Made by a program: the position numbers and the translations under genes
The notes under the pieces: model-generated
What the model was told of the DNA's origin: nothing
Seen by the model: only the letters and a program-made list of their open reading frames with translations
Database searches by the model: none
Part shown: positions 35,722 through 43,942 of the stretch, in pieces
Layout of the letters: every line of letters begins with the position of its first letter
Position numbering within the stretch: the first letter of the stretch is position 1
Assembly (NCBI GenBank): GCA_023228425.1
Contig: JALOBE010000007.1
Coordinates: 1-64,000, forward strand
Reading direction: 5' to 3'
DNA from: Syntrophales bacterium
GTDB taxonomy: Bacteria; Desulfobacterota; Syntrophia; Syntrophales; UBA2210
Length of the DNA: 64,000 nucleotides

Positions 35722-37749
35722 ATGGACCTCTTCAAACTGACAACCGACTTTCTGCCCCGGGGAGACCAGAAGACGGCCATCGAGGAACTGGCCCGGGGAG
35801 CGGCATCACACGTTCCCTGCCAGGTCCTTCTCGGCGTCACCGGTTCCGGAAAGACCTTCACCATAGCCAACGTCATCGAAAAAATGAACCGGCCGACCCT
35901 GGTGATCGCCCACAACAAGACCCTCGCCGCCCAGCTCTACGGTGAGTTCAAGGGTTTTTTCCCGGAGAACGCCGTTGAATACTTTGTCAGCTACTACGAT
36001 TATTACCAGCCCGAGGCCTACCTCCCCGGTACTGATACGTACATAGAAAAGGACGCGTCCATCAACGATGAGATAGACAAACTACGGCACTCGGCAACGC
36101 GATCACTCCTGGATCGGAGAGACGTGATCATCGTGGCAAGCGTTTCATGCATCTACGGTATCGGTTCACCCGAGAGCTACAGCGGCATGCGGGCCTTTCT
36201 CTCCGAGGGTGACGATGTCGATCGGGACCTTCTGATCACGCGGCTCGTTGAACTGCACTACGACCGTAACGATACTGATTTCCACCGGGGGACTTTCCGG
36301 GTACGGGGCGACACGGTGGAACTGTTTCCACCCTACGCCGAGGACCGGGTCATACGTCTTGAATTCTTCGGCGATACTCTTGAGACCATCGCCATTGCCG
36401 ACCCCCTCAGGGGACAGATCCTGGAACGGCGCCGGACGGTAACAATCCACCCCGGAAGCCACTATGTACTCCCCGCGGAGGACCTGAAGCGGGCCATCGA
36501 AACCATCAGTGATGAACTCGTCGAGCGACTGGAGGAACTGCGTTCCCTGGACAAGCCCCTCGAGGCCCGGAGGCTGGAACAACGGACCCGTTTCGATCTT
36601 GAAATGCTTGAAGAAATGGGCTATTGCCAGGGCATCGAAAACTACTCGCGCCACCTGACAGGCCGGGCCCCCGGCGAACCACCGCCGACACTCATGGAAT
36701 ATCTTCCCGACGACGCCCTCATCGTCATAGACGAAAGTCACCAGACCATTCCCCAGCTGCGGGGCATGTACCGGGGCGACCGTTCGAGGAAGCAGACCCT
36801 GGTTGAATATGGCTTCCGCCTTCCTTCAGCCCTGGACAACCGCCCCCTCACGTTCGAGGAATTCGAGGCTTTCCCACGACAATGGATTTGCGTTTCCGCC
36901 ACGCCTGCCGCCTATGAACTGGAACGGGCAGGCGGGTATGTGGTTGAACAGATCATCAGACCCACGGGTCTCATGGACCCGGAGATTGTCGTCAAACCCG
37001 CCGCCCGCCAGGTGGACGACCTGCTGGAGGAAATCAACGTCCGGGTCGACGCCGGCGAACGGGTCCTGATAACCACCCTGACCAAACGCATGGCGGAACA
37101 CCTCACCGACTATTATCGGGGTCTGGGCGTCAAGGTAGCCTATCTCCATTCGGATGTAAAAACCCTGGAGCGGGTGGCTCTGATACGGGATCTGCGACGG
37201 GGCGTCCACGATGTCCTGGTAGGCGTCAACCTTCTACGGGAAGGACTCGATATTCCGGAGGTTTCTCTCGTGGCGATTCTCGATGCCGACAAGGAGGGTT
37301 TTCTCCGTTCCGAACAGTCCCTCATACAGACAAGCGGCCGGGCCGCCCGCAACGTCAACGGTCGGGTCATCATGTACGCCGACCAGATAACCCTGTCGAT
37401 ACAGAAATGCCTGGACGAGACGAAACGGCGCCGCTCAATTCAGAAAAAATACAATGGTAAAATGGGGATAACGCCGGAAACCATAACAAAGTCAATCAGT
37501 GATATACTCACCTCCGTCTATGAGGCTGATTACGTGACGGTTCCCGTGACCGGGGATGAAGACGAGCCTTTCTCGGAAGAGGAAATCCTGGCATCCATCG
37601 ACGCGCTGACGAAGGGGATGAAAGAGGCTTCGGCAAAGCTGGAATTCGAACGGGCCGCCGTGCTCAGGGACAGAATCAGGAAACTGAAGGGCCTTCAGAC
37701 GGAGTTGGGTGTCTGGGAATGGGGAGACAGCCGTGGCAGACGTTCCTGA
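35722..37749 (+). CDS. uvrB: Excinuclease ABC subunit B
   Basis: 675 residues, standard length. Walker A GVTGSGKTFTIANV near 40, the beta-hairpin region YYDYYQPEAYLPGTDTYIEK, the DEAD-like VIDESHQT, helicase motifs LVGVNLLREGLDIPEVSLV and QTSGRAARNVNGRVI, and a C-terminal UVR motif (KLEFERAAVLRDRIRKLKG) are present. It loads onto damaged DNA with UvrA and recruits UvrC for nucleotide excision repair. No strong Shine-Dalgarno precedes the ATG. uvrC begins inside its last codons. Confidence 0.98.
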   Translation: MDLFKLTTDFLPRGDQKTAIEELARGAASHVPCQVLLGVTGSGKTFTIANVIEKMNRPTLVIAHNKTLAAQLYGEFKGFFPENAVEYFVSYYDYYQPEAYLPGTDTYIEKDASINDEIDKLRHSATRSLLDRRDVIIVASVSCIYGIGSPESYSGMRAFLSEGDDVDRDLLITRLVELHYDRNDTDFHRGTFRVRGDTVELFPPYAEDRVIRLEFFGDTLETIAIADPLRGQILERRRTVTIHPGSHYVLPAEDLKRAIETISDELVERLEELRSLDKPLEARRLEQRTRFDLEMLEEMGYCQGIENYSRHLTGRAPGEPPPTLMEYLPDDALIVIDESHQTIPQLRGMYRGDRSRKQTLVEYGFRLPSALDNRPLTFEEFEAFPRQWICVSATPAAYELERAGGYVVEQIIRPTGLMDPEIVVKPAARQVDDLLEEINVRVDAGERVLITTLTKRMAEHLTDYYRGLGVKVAYLHSDVKTLERVALIRDLRRGVHDVLVGVNLLREGLDIPEVSLVAILDADKEGFLRSEQSLIQTSGRAARNVNGRVIMYADQITLSIQKCLDETKRRRSIQKKYNGKMGITPETITKSISDILTSVYEADYVTVPVTGDEDEPFSEEEILASIDALTKGMKEASAKLEFERAAVLRDRIRKLKGLQTELGVWEWGDSRGRRS

Positions 37750-39583
37750 TCGAGTCCGTGAAAAGGCGGCCGCCGCTCCGGCAGTCCCCGGCGTCTATCT
37801 CATGAAGGACCGCGAGGGAACTGTCATCTACGCCGGCAAAGCCAAGAACCTGAAAAGCCGTATCAGGTCATACTTCGGCACCGGCATCGACCGGGCCATG
37901 GTTCCCTTTCTCATGGCCCGGGTGAAGGATATCGACTATATCCTGACAGCCACGGAAAAAGAGGCCCTGATCCTCGAAAACACCCTCATCAAGAAACATC
38001 GTCCCCGCTACAACGTTATGCTCCGGGACGATAAAAATTATTTCAGTATCCGCCTCGACACGAGAGCGGACTTCCCCCGGTTCGAACTGGTTCGCCGTAT
38101 AAAAAAAGACGGTGCCCGCTATTTCGGCCCCTATGCCTCCAGCACCGCCGTCAAGGAAACGCTGCGGATATTGAACCGGTTCTTCTCTCTGCGTACCTGC
38201 CGGGACCGGGAGTTCGCGAGCAGGCGGCGCCCCTGTGTAGAGTACCAGATCAAACGATGTTCGGCACCCTGTGTGGGATACATCAGCCGGGACGACTACC
38301 GGACCACCCTGCGGGAGGCGGTCCTCTTCATCGAGGGAAAACGCAGCAATCTGCTGAAGATGATTCAGCAGCGCATGAACGCCGCCGCCCGCGCCCTCAA
38401 TTTCGAGGAAGCCGCCCGGTTGAGGGATCGCCTGAACGCCGTGGAGCAGACCCTGGAAAAACAGTACGCCGTTTCACCCTCTTTCAAGGACCGGGACGTC
38501 TTCGGAACGGCCCGCCGGGAAGACTGCCTGGCCGTGTACATGATGAATATAAGGAAGGGTGTCCTTACGGATCAGCGGACATTTCCCCCGGTGAGAACAA
38601 AGGCATCCCCGGAGGAAGCTCTGGCCGCCCTGCTGAAACAATACTACGACGGAACGGCCCTGTTGCCTGAGGAAGTCATCATTCCCGCCACCATTGACGA
38701 TGAGAGGCTCATCGCGGAATGGCTCACGGAAAAGCGGGGCCGGAATGTTTCGGTCATCGTCCCGAAGAGGGGCGTCCGGCGTGACCTGCTGGACCTCGCC
38801 GCCAAGAACGCCGATGAGGCCCTTGCCGCCCATATCAGGAAGAACGCGTCACTGGACCGGCTCCTGACCGAACTGGCGGAAAAACTTCATCTGCGCAACG
38901 CACCGCGCCGGATCGAATGCTTCGATATTTCCACCCTCCAGGGACGCGGCGCTGTGGGATCCATGGTGGTTTTCAGCGACGGGGCACCCGACAGAAACCA
39001 CTATCGCCGTTATCGGATCAGAACCGTAGACGGCGCCGACGATTACGCCATGATGTACGAGGTCCTGAAACGCCGCTACGCCGACGGGAAGAACCTGCCC
39101 GATCTCATTGTCATCGACGGCGGCCGGGGACAGCTTGGCGTGGCCCTCTCAGTCCTGAAGGAACTGGACATTCGGGACGTCGATGTGCTGGGACTTGCCA
39201 AGGAGACCCGCCGCGCCAAATCGCCGTCCCCCGGAACGGTTCGGACCGACGAGGACCGGGTCTATCTGCGGGAACGAAAAAATCCCCTGTACCTTTCCCA
39301 ATCCCCGGAACTCCTCCGCCTGCTTCAGGCCGCCCGCGATGAGGCCCACCGGTTCGCCCTGGCCTACCATCGGAAACTCAGGGAGCGCGAAAACTTCCTG
39401 TCACCCCTGGACAGTGTGCCCGGGATAGGTCCGAAAAAGAAGAACGCCCTGTTGAATCACTTCAAAAGTTACGAGGCTATCCGGCGGGCGCCGCGGGAGG
39501 AACTGACTCGCGTACCTGGAATCGGGGCAGCTCTGGCCGATTTGATCGTGGCAACGGGTGCCGGCAGTCTCACCCCCGAATGA
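37733..39583 (+). CDS. uvrC: Excinuclease ABC subunit C
   Basis: 616 residues. The N-terminal GIY-YIG nuclease (GVYLMKDREGTVIYAGKAKN near 20-39) makes the 3' incision. A central Cys cluster (CRDREFA...CVEYQIKRCSAPC), a UVR motif (ARALNFEEAARLRDRLNA) that pairs with UvrB, and an RNase H-like domain (ECFDISTLQGRGAVGSMVVF, VIDGGRGQL) for the 5' cut follow, with tandem helix-hairpin-helix motifs (VPGIGPKKKNALLNHF, VPGIGAALADLI) at the end. The GTG at 37733 has GGGGAG six bases before it and overlaps uvrB by 17 bases, implying coupling; the GTG at 37709 lacks a site. Confidence 0.97.
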   Translation: MADVPDRVREKAAAAPAVPGVYLMKDREGTVIYAGKAKNLKSRIRSYFGTGIDRAMVPFLMARVKDIDYILTATEKEALILENTLIKKHRPRYNVMLRDDKNYFSIRLDTRADFPRFELVRRIKKDGARYFGPYASSTAVKETLRILNRFFSLRTCRDREFASRRRPCVEYQIKRCSAPCVGYISRDDYRTTLREAVLFIEGKRSNLLKMIQQRMNAAARALNFEEAARLRDRLNAVEQTLEKQYAVSPSFKDRDVFGTARREDCLAVYMMNIRKGVLTDQRTFPPVRTKASPEEALAALLKQYYDGTALLPEEVIIPATIDDERLIAEWLTEKRGRNVSVIVPKRGVRRDLLDLAAKNADEALAAHIRKNASLDRLLTELAEKLHLRNAPRRIECFDISTLQGRGAVGSMVVFSDGAPDRNHYRRYRIRTVDGADDYAMMYEVLKRRYADGKNLPDLIVIDGGRGQLGVALSVLKELDIRDVDVLGLAKETRRAKSPSPGTVRTDEDRVYLRERKNPLYLSQSPELLRLLQAARDEAHRFALAYHRKLRERENFLSPLDSVPGIGPKKKNALLNHFKSYEAIRRAPREELTRVPGIGAALADLIVATGAGSLTPE

Positions 39584-39601
39584 GGCAAAGGTCGGTACAA
39601 T

Positions 39602-39700
39602 CGGAAAACGTCCGATAGAGGACGGCTTCGTAAAAAGTCCCGCGGCCATGAGACCCGCCTATGGTGCCTCGCAGTGACGGCGGATAGGGCGCGACACGGA
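39602..39700 (+). repeat. Dispersed palindromic repeat, half-copy C
   Basis: GACGGCTTCGTAAAAAGTCC (39621-39640) matches the left end of the family exactly, with the outer flank CGGAAAACGTCC before it and GCCTCGCAGTGACGGCGG after. The right half is missing. Confidence 0.65.
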
Positions 39701-39742
39701 ATCCGGCCTATCACTGAGCCGCCACATGTGCCATAAAAAAAC

Positions 39743-39771
39743 TTGACAGCCTTTTGGAATTGTACTATACA
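39743..39771 (+). promoter_or_regulatory. Promoter of the acyl-CoA dehydrogenase gene
   Basis: TTGACA (39743-39748), a 17-base spacer and TATACA (39766-39771). The -10 region lies in TTGTACTATACA, also an inverted repeat (TGTA-CTA-TACA). The leader to the ATG at 40002 is about 225 bases and unusually long; no other gene is seen in it. Confidence 0.75.
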
Positions 39772-40001
39772 TGGACCATTTCGTTGATGGGCAACGGTTT
39801 GTTAACAGCGTCACGCTTAACTTATACGGGCACAATGAAAAAACCACCGGCCAGCCGTTCCAATCGCGCACACCCTTCCGAGGACGGTGTCCCAGACCTT
39901 GTCAGTACCAGTTCTTCCGCACCATCGTATGTATCGGCACGGGTTCGAATTGTTTTCGGCAACGTGAATATCCAACACTACATTGAGAGGGAGGAAGTAT
40001 T

Positions 40002-41198
40002 ATGGCGTTAAATTTCAACTTTACAGAAGAACAGAGGATGCTTGAAGACAGTGTATACCGCTGGGCATCGACTTGGTTGGAGCCCCAGATGGAGCATCTC
40101 TACGAAGTGGATGAAATGCCCCCCGCGCTCTTCAAGGAAACGGGAAACCTGGGCATCAACGGCATCGTTTTCGAGGAGGAATACGGCGGAGCGGCCATGG
40201 GCTATGTGGAAACACTGCTGGCCTATGAAAACATCGCTCGCGTGAGCAACGCGCTCTCCATGACTGTCGGCGCCAGCGAGACCCTGTGCTACGACAACTT
40301 CCGCCGGAACGCCACGGATGAGCAGAAGAAAAAATTCCTGCCCCCGTCCTGCACCGGCGAGGCAATCGGCTGCCTCGGCATCACCGAGCCCAATTCAGGG
40401 TCGGATGCCATGAGCCTGTCGACCACGGCCGTAAAAAGCGGCGACAAATACATAATCAACGGCAGCAAAATTTTTATCACCAATGCTCCCGTTGCGGATT
40501 TCATGGTCTTCTACGCCAAGACGGAACCTGAGAAGGGCCCCCGCGGAATTTCAGCTTTCTTCTGCGAAATCGACAAGGTAAAGGACAACGGCTGGTCCTG
40601 CGACAAGATCAAGAAGTGGGGCATGCGCACCTCCCCCACGGGCCTCGTTACCTTTGAAGACATGGAACTGCCGGAGGAAAACCTCATCGGTGGCTACAAC
40701 AAGGGCGTCGCCGTCCTGACGAGCGGCCTCTGCACCGAGAGAATCACCCTCTCGGGCTGCACCCTGGGCTCCCAGAGAAGTTGCCTTGAAATAAGCCTCA
40801 AGTATGCCAAGGAACGTGTCCAGTTCGGCAAGCCGATCATTTCCTTCCAGGCTATGCAGGAAAAGATCGCCAATATGTACACGGGCTACCTGTCCTCCAA
40901 GTGGATGGCCTACAGTGCGGCCGCTTACTGCGACGAGCAGGACGACAAAACCGGTGGAAAGGGTACGGACCTTGACCGCATGGCCGCGGCGGCGCTTCTG
41001 TACTGCGGCGAGATGGGCGTCAAGATTGCCCTCGATGCCATTCAGATTCACGGCGGATACGGCTACTGTACCGAGTACGGCATCACCCGCCACTTCCTGG
41101 ATCAGAAACTGTGGGATATCGGCGCGGGAACATCGGAAATCCGCAGAATGATCATTGCCCGGGAACTGATGAGAGACGACTTCAAGAGCGGTCGTTAA
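40002..41198 (+). CDS. Acyl-CoA dehydrogenase (isovaleryl-CoA-dehydrogenase-like)
   Basis: 398 residues with the usual N-helical, beta and C-helical layout. ITEPNSGSDA and the C-terminal HGGYGYCTEYGITRHFLDQK and IGAGTSEIRRMII are family signatures. Medium-chain enzymes place the catalytic Glu in EGTS, but here that position is GAGTS; instead Glu246 in GLCTERITLSG matches the base position of isovaleryl-CoA dehydrogenase. A branched or short acyl-CoA substrate is therefore likely. GGGAGGAAGT is a strong ribosome site and the gene has its own promoter and terminator, so it is monocistronic. Electron-transfer flavoprotein genes are not adjacent. High expression would suit a syntroph or fatty-acid oxidiser. 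Confidence 0.92.
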   Translation: MALNFNFTEEQRMLEDSVYRWASTWLEPQMEHLYEVDEMPPALFKETGNLGINGIVFEEEYGGAAMGYVETLLAYENIARVSNALSMTVGASETLCYDNFRRNATDEQKKKFLPPSCTGEAIGCLGITEPNSGSDAMSLSTTAVKSGDKYIINGSKIFITNAPVADFMVFYAKTEPEKGPRGISAFFCEIDKVKDNGWSCDKIKKWGMRTSPTGLVTFEDMELPEENLIGGYNKGVAVLTSGLCTERITLSGCTLGSQRSCLEISLKYAKERVQFGKPIISFQAMQEKIANMYTGYLSSKWMAYSAAAYCDEQDDKTGGKGTDLDRMAAAALLYCGEMGVKIALDAIQIHGGYGYCTEYGITRHFLDQKLWDIGAGTSEIRRMIIARELMRDDFKSGR

Positions 41199-41233
41199 TC
41201 GGTTACCCGACCGAGAGGATTCACACTGAACTG

Positions 41234-41268
41234 AAAAATGCCATGGTCTCGTGACCATGGCATTTTTT
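41234..41268 (+). terminator. Rho-independent terminator after the acyl-CoA dehydrogenase gene
   Basis: A perfect 15-bp stem, AAAAATGCCATGGTC with GACCATGGCATTTTT, closes a TCGT loop and is followed by T residues. Confidence 0.95.
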
Positions 41269-41296
41269 CTGGATGTTTTTAGTCCTGTCCCGTCTA

Positions 41297-41325
41297 TTGA
41301 CAGGCCTGTCCGTTTGTGTTAGTCA
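41297..41325 (+). promoter_or_regulatory. Candidate promoter of the atpZ/atpI/atpB cluster
   Basis: TTGACA (41297-41302), a 17-base spacer and TAGTCA (41320-41325). The predicted start near 41332 leaves room only for the ATG at 41350. Confidence 0.5.
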
Positions 41326-41349
41326 CCGCCAATGGCTACGAAGGTCTTA

Positions 41350-41655
41350 ATGGAAAAGAATACGAAGAGAACGATCGTGGAGATGGCCCATGCGAGCAGT
41401 CTCGGCATTGTCATGGTTCTTTCGATATTCGGCTGCCTCCTGCTCGGAGCCTACCTTGACCGCAAGTTTCAAACCACCACGAACGTTTTCACCGTATTCT
41501 TCCTGATTATCGGGATCATCGCCGGGTTCAGAAACATTTACATTTTCCTCAAGCGGCTCCTTGCCCAGGAGCAGCGTGAATCAGAGCAGGCGAAAGAGGT
41601 TAAAAAACCGAAAAATGTCAGGCCGAGGAAAAGACCCTCTTTTGAAAAAGATTGA
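41350..41655 (+). CDS. AtpZ/AtpI-family small membrane protein
   Basis: About 101 residues with two transmembrane helices (SSLGIVMVLSIFGCLLLGAY and FTVFFLIIGIIAGF) and a basic, charged C-terminal tail. Such proteins precede the F0 genes and are thought to assist c-ring assembly or Mg2+/Ca2+ supply. The ATG at 41350 has GAAGG before it; the ATG at 41332 coincides with the predicted transcription start and has no ribosome site. Its end overlaps the next gene. Confidence 0.8.
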   Translation: MEKNTKRTIVEMAHASSLGIVMVLSIFGCLLLGAYLDRKFQTTTNVFTVFFLIIGIIAGFRNIYIFLKRLLAQEQRESEQAKEVKKPKNVRPRKRPSFEKD

Positions 41656-42007
41656 GCTGCGAAGCTGGATCGTTGTAGCGGCGGTTTCGGTGATATGTTT
41701 CATATTCGCCTCTCTGCCGGTGGCTTTCGGCATTCTGATCGGCGGCACCATCTGTTCTCTCAATTTTCAGTGGATGTACCGGGACGCGAAACGGGCCCTC
41801 GAGGGATCCGTCGACAAGGCTCCGCGGCGGGTAATCGCGCGATTTTACCTCCGCCTCGTTGTCACGGCAGTCGTCCTGTTTGTCGTCATCACCAGGACGT
41901 CCGTAAACGTGATCGCCCTTGTAGTCGGTCTTTCAATGGTGATGCTGACGATCATTCCCACTGTACTGCTGGAGAATCAAAAAAATTTTTCCCAGGAGGT
42001 TAAGTAA
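41615..42007 (+). CDS. atpI: ATP synthase subunit I (AtpI)
   Basis: About 130 residues with four predicted membrane helices (SWIVVAAVSVICFIFASLPV, GILIGGTICSLNF, LVVTAVVLFVVI, VIALVVGLSMVMLTIIPTVL), as in the ATP synthase I family. Its start is uncertain: ATG 41615 overlaps the upstream gene by 41 bases and has AGAGG about 15 bases away, implying coupled translation. The stop lies 5 bases before atpB. It probably helps assemble the c-ring. Confidence 0.78.
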   Translation: MSGRGKDPLLKKIELRSWIVVAAVSVICFIFASLPVAFGILIGGTICSLNFQWMYRDAKRALEGSVDKAPRRVIARFYLRLVVTAVVLFVVITRTSVNVIALVVGLSMVMLTIIPTVLLENQKNFSQEVK

Positions 42008-42012
42008 CTACC

Positions 42013-42666
42013 ATGCATCCCTTCTTGTTTCTTGAAAACTCCTACGTTCCCGCCCACGTGACCTACACGTGGTTTGTCATGATCGTTCTTATCGCCGTCG
42101 GCTTCCTGGCCACGCGAAACCTCCAGTTTTTCCCGGGAAAGGTGCAGAATTTCATGGAAGTCGTCCTGGAGGGAATCAACCGCTTTCTCGTCGACACCAT
42201 GGGTCCCAAGGGGCAGCAGTTCTTCCCCCTCATAGCGACACTCGCCCTGTTCATCCTGGTATCCAACCTGATAGCCATTGTTCCCGGTTTTGAACCACCC
42301 ACATCGAACCTCAACACAACCGTCGCCCTGTCGCTTATCGTCTTTATCATGACGCACGTCGTGGGCGTCAAGGAACACGGATTCGCCTACATAAAGCACT
42401 TTATCGGTCCCGTCTGGTGGATGGCGCCCATCATGTTTCCCATAGAAGTCATCAGCCACCTGGCACGCCCCCTTTCACTCTCCCTCCGTCTTTTCGGAAA
42501 TATGTTCGGAAAAGAGCTGGTCCTCATCATCGCCCTGATCATGGCACCTTTGTTTGTTCCTCTCCCCATTTACGTATTGAAGGTATTCGGAGGCATTATC
42601 CAGACCGTTGTGTTCGCGCTCCTGGCAATGATGTACATCGGCGGCGCGCTGGAAGAGGCGCACTGA
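42013..42666 (+). CDS. atpB: F0 ATP synthase subunit a
   Basis: 217 residues with five to six membrane helices. The essential stator arginine is Arg159 in LARPLSLSLRLFGNMFGKE; the conserved NLIAIVPGFEPPTSNLNTT precedes it. It forms the two half-channels that carry H+ or Na+ to the c-ring. atpE, encoding subunit c, normally follows, but here a terminator hairpin and an unrelated small gene follow instead. The remaining ATP synthase genes are not in the window. Confidence 0.95.
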   Translation: MHPFLFLENSYVPAHVTYTWFVMIVLIAVGFLATRNLQFFPGKVQNFMEVVLEGINRFLVDTMGPKGQQFFPLIATLALFILVSNLIAIVPGFEPPTSNLNTTVALSLIVFIMTHVVGVKEHGFAYIKHFIGPVWWMAPIMFPIEVISHLARPLSLSLRLFGNMFGKELVLIIALIMAPLFVPLPIYVLKVFGGIIQTVVFALLAMMYIGGALEEAH

Positions 42667-42695
42667 CCGGCCACGTCGACAGGCAGGGTACTCAG

Positions 42696-42728
42696 GAGGC
42701 TGCGATTCCCGGGAATCACAGCCTCTTT
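42696..42728 (+). terminator. Terminator hairpin after atpB
   Basis: GAGGCTGCGATTC pairs with GAATCACAGCCTC around CCGG (one mismatch), then TTTC. It closes the F0 cluster without subunit c. Confidence 0.75.
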
Positions 42729-42854
42729 CAGTTTCCCCCGTACCGTCGGATTCAAAAGAACCGGAGAGGGAAAATCCTTGAAGAGAGCGTCACGTGTGTG
42801 ATAGTGATTCCTATACCTTCCGCGTTAACGGGATAATGAGAGGGACCGGTTTTC

Positions 42855-43133
42855 ATGGAACAGGAATATGACAGGGATACACAGGCGCCGGAGAACCCGG
42901 GTGCCGATGATATTCACCGGAACACCGGTCAGGACAACCCGACCGATCCGGAAGAAATTGTCGACCTTGTGGATGTGATCGATGACGAGCGACCGGGACA
43001 GGCTGTTCTCGACAACGAAGCATTGCGCGGCATTGTTGTCGCGACGGCGGAGCGCCTCGCCAGGGAACTGTTTCCCGACATCGCCGCGTCCATCATCAGG
43101 GAAGAAATTGAAAAGCTCAAAAGGAATCTTTAG
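42855..43133 (+). CDS. Small acidic protein with PopZ-like C-terminal helix
   Basis: 92 residues. The first half is acidic and disordered-looking (DPEEIVDLVDVIDDE). The last 35 residues form an amphipathic helix, LARELFPDIAASIIREEI, followed by KLKRNL, which recalls the C-terminal oligomerisation helix of PopZ and related polar-organising proteins. That similarity is weak and from memory. GAGAGGG lies about ten bases before the ATG. It leads a group with the FlgT-N and DUF799 genes. Function unknown. Confidence 0.6.
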   Translation: MEQEYDRDTQAPENPGADDIHRNTGQDNPTDPEEIVDLVDVIDDERPGQAVLDNEALRGIVVATAERLARELFPDIAASIIREEIEKLKRNL

Positions 43134-43214
43134 ATACGTTGCCGGACATTGCGTCCCGGGGTTCCTGGACGGGGACGGTTCCCCCTCGGAATGGCGGCCA
43201 TAAGGAGGCCTCTG

Positions 43215-43934
43215 TTGATACAAAAGCGCCTTTCCCCGCTCGTTGCGTTCGTCATGTGCATCATGTGGCTCTCCATATCCCACGCCTTCGCCGCATCCGG
43301 TCCGGAAACAATGACCGTTACGGCGGAAGGAACGGCATCAATCGAAAGCAGCAACTACGCGGAAGCCAGGAATCGAGCCATCGACTCCGCCCTCGGAAAC
43401 GCCGTGGTCCGGGCAGTGGACCTGGCCGTCCCGCTTCACGTGAGAGTCACCAGGCAGGACGACATGGATGCCATCCTCTCGGCTTCTTCACGACAGTACA
43501 TCGGTGAATACAGGGTTCTCGACGAAACCCGCGACGGAGGTTCCTACGGTGTAACACTGTCGGCCACGGTGTGGGTTGCCGGGATACTGGCCGATCTTGA
43601 CGGCCTTCGATCACAACTCCCGGATCCGGGAAGCGCTTCCAGAGGAACCGATCCGTCGCCGAGTGCCCTCTTTATCCTTTCCGTTGGCGGCGTGGAAAAC
43701 TATGCTCAATATACGTCGCTGAAGATGTTTCTCGCAAATACGCTGCCCCGGGTCAAGGCAGTCCACGAACGGACGATCCAATACGGCACGGTGGAATTCC
43801 AGATTCACGCGGAAGGAGGCGCCCGAGCCTTTGCCGACGATCTCTCATCGGCCCGCCTCCCCGGCATGACCATGGCAATTCTCAAACGAACCGATTCCAG
43901 AATAGACGTCGATATTCGACAGCAATCGAGGTGA
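43215..43934 (+). CDS. Exported protein with FlgT-type N-terminal domain
   Basis: About 239 residues. A signal peptide (LSPLVAFVMCIMWLSISHAF) is followed by an FlgT-N/LPP20-like segment, VTAEGTASIESSNYAEARNR, in which residues continue AIDSALGNAVVRAV. In Vibrio, FlgT helps build the flagellar H-ring, but this domain also occurs in other envelope proteins. The TTG at 43215 is chosen because AAGGAGG lies six bases before it; the in-frame ATG at 43191 has no site and would put extra Arg-rich residues before the signal peptide. The next gene starts at or just after its stop. Confidence 0.7.
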   Translation: MIQKRLSPLVAFVMCIMWLSISHAFAASGPETMTVTAEGTASIESSNYAEARNRAIDSALGNAVVRAVDLAVPLHVRVTRQDDMDAILSASSRQYIGEYRVLDETRDGGSYGVTLSATVWVAGILADLDGLRSQLPDPGSASRGTDPSPSALFILSVGGVENYAQYTSLKMFLANTLPRVKAVHERTIQYGTVEFQIHAEGGARAFADDLSSARLPGMTMAILKRTDSRIDVDIRQQSR

Positions 43935-43942
43935 AATCGCCC

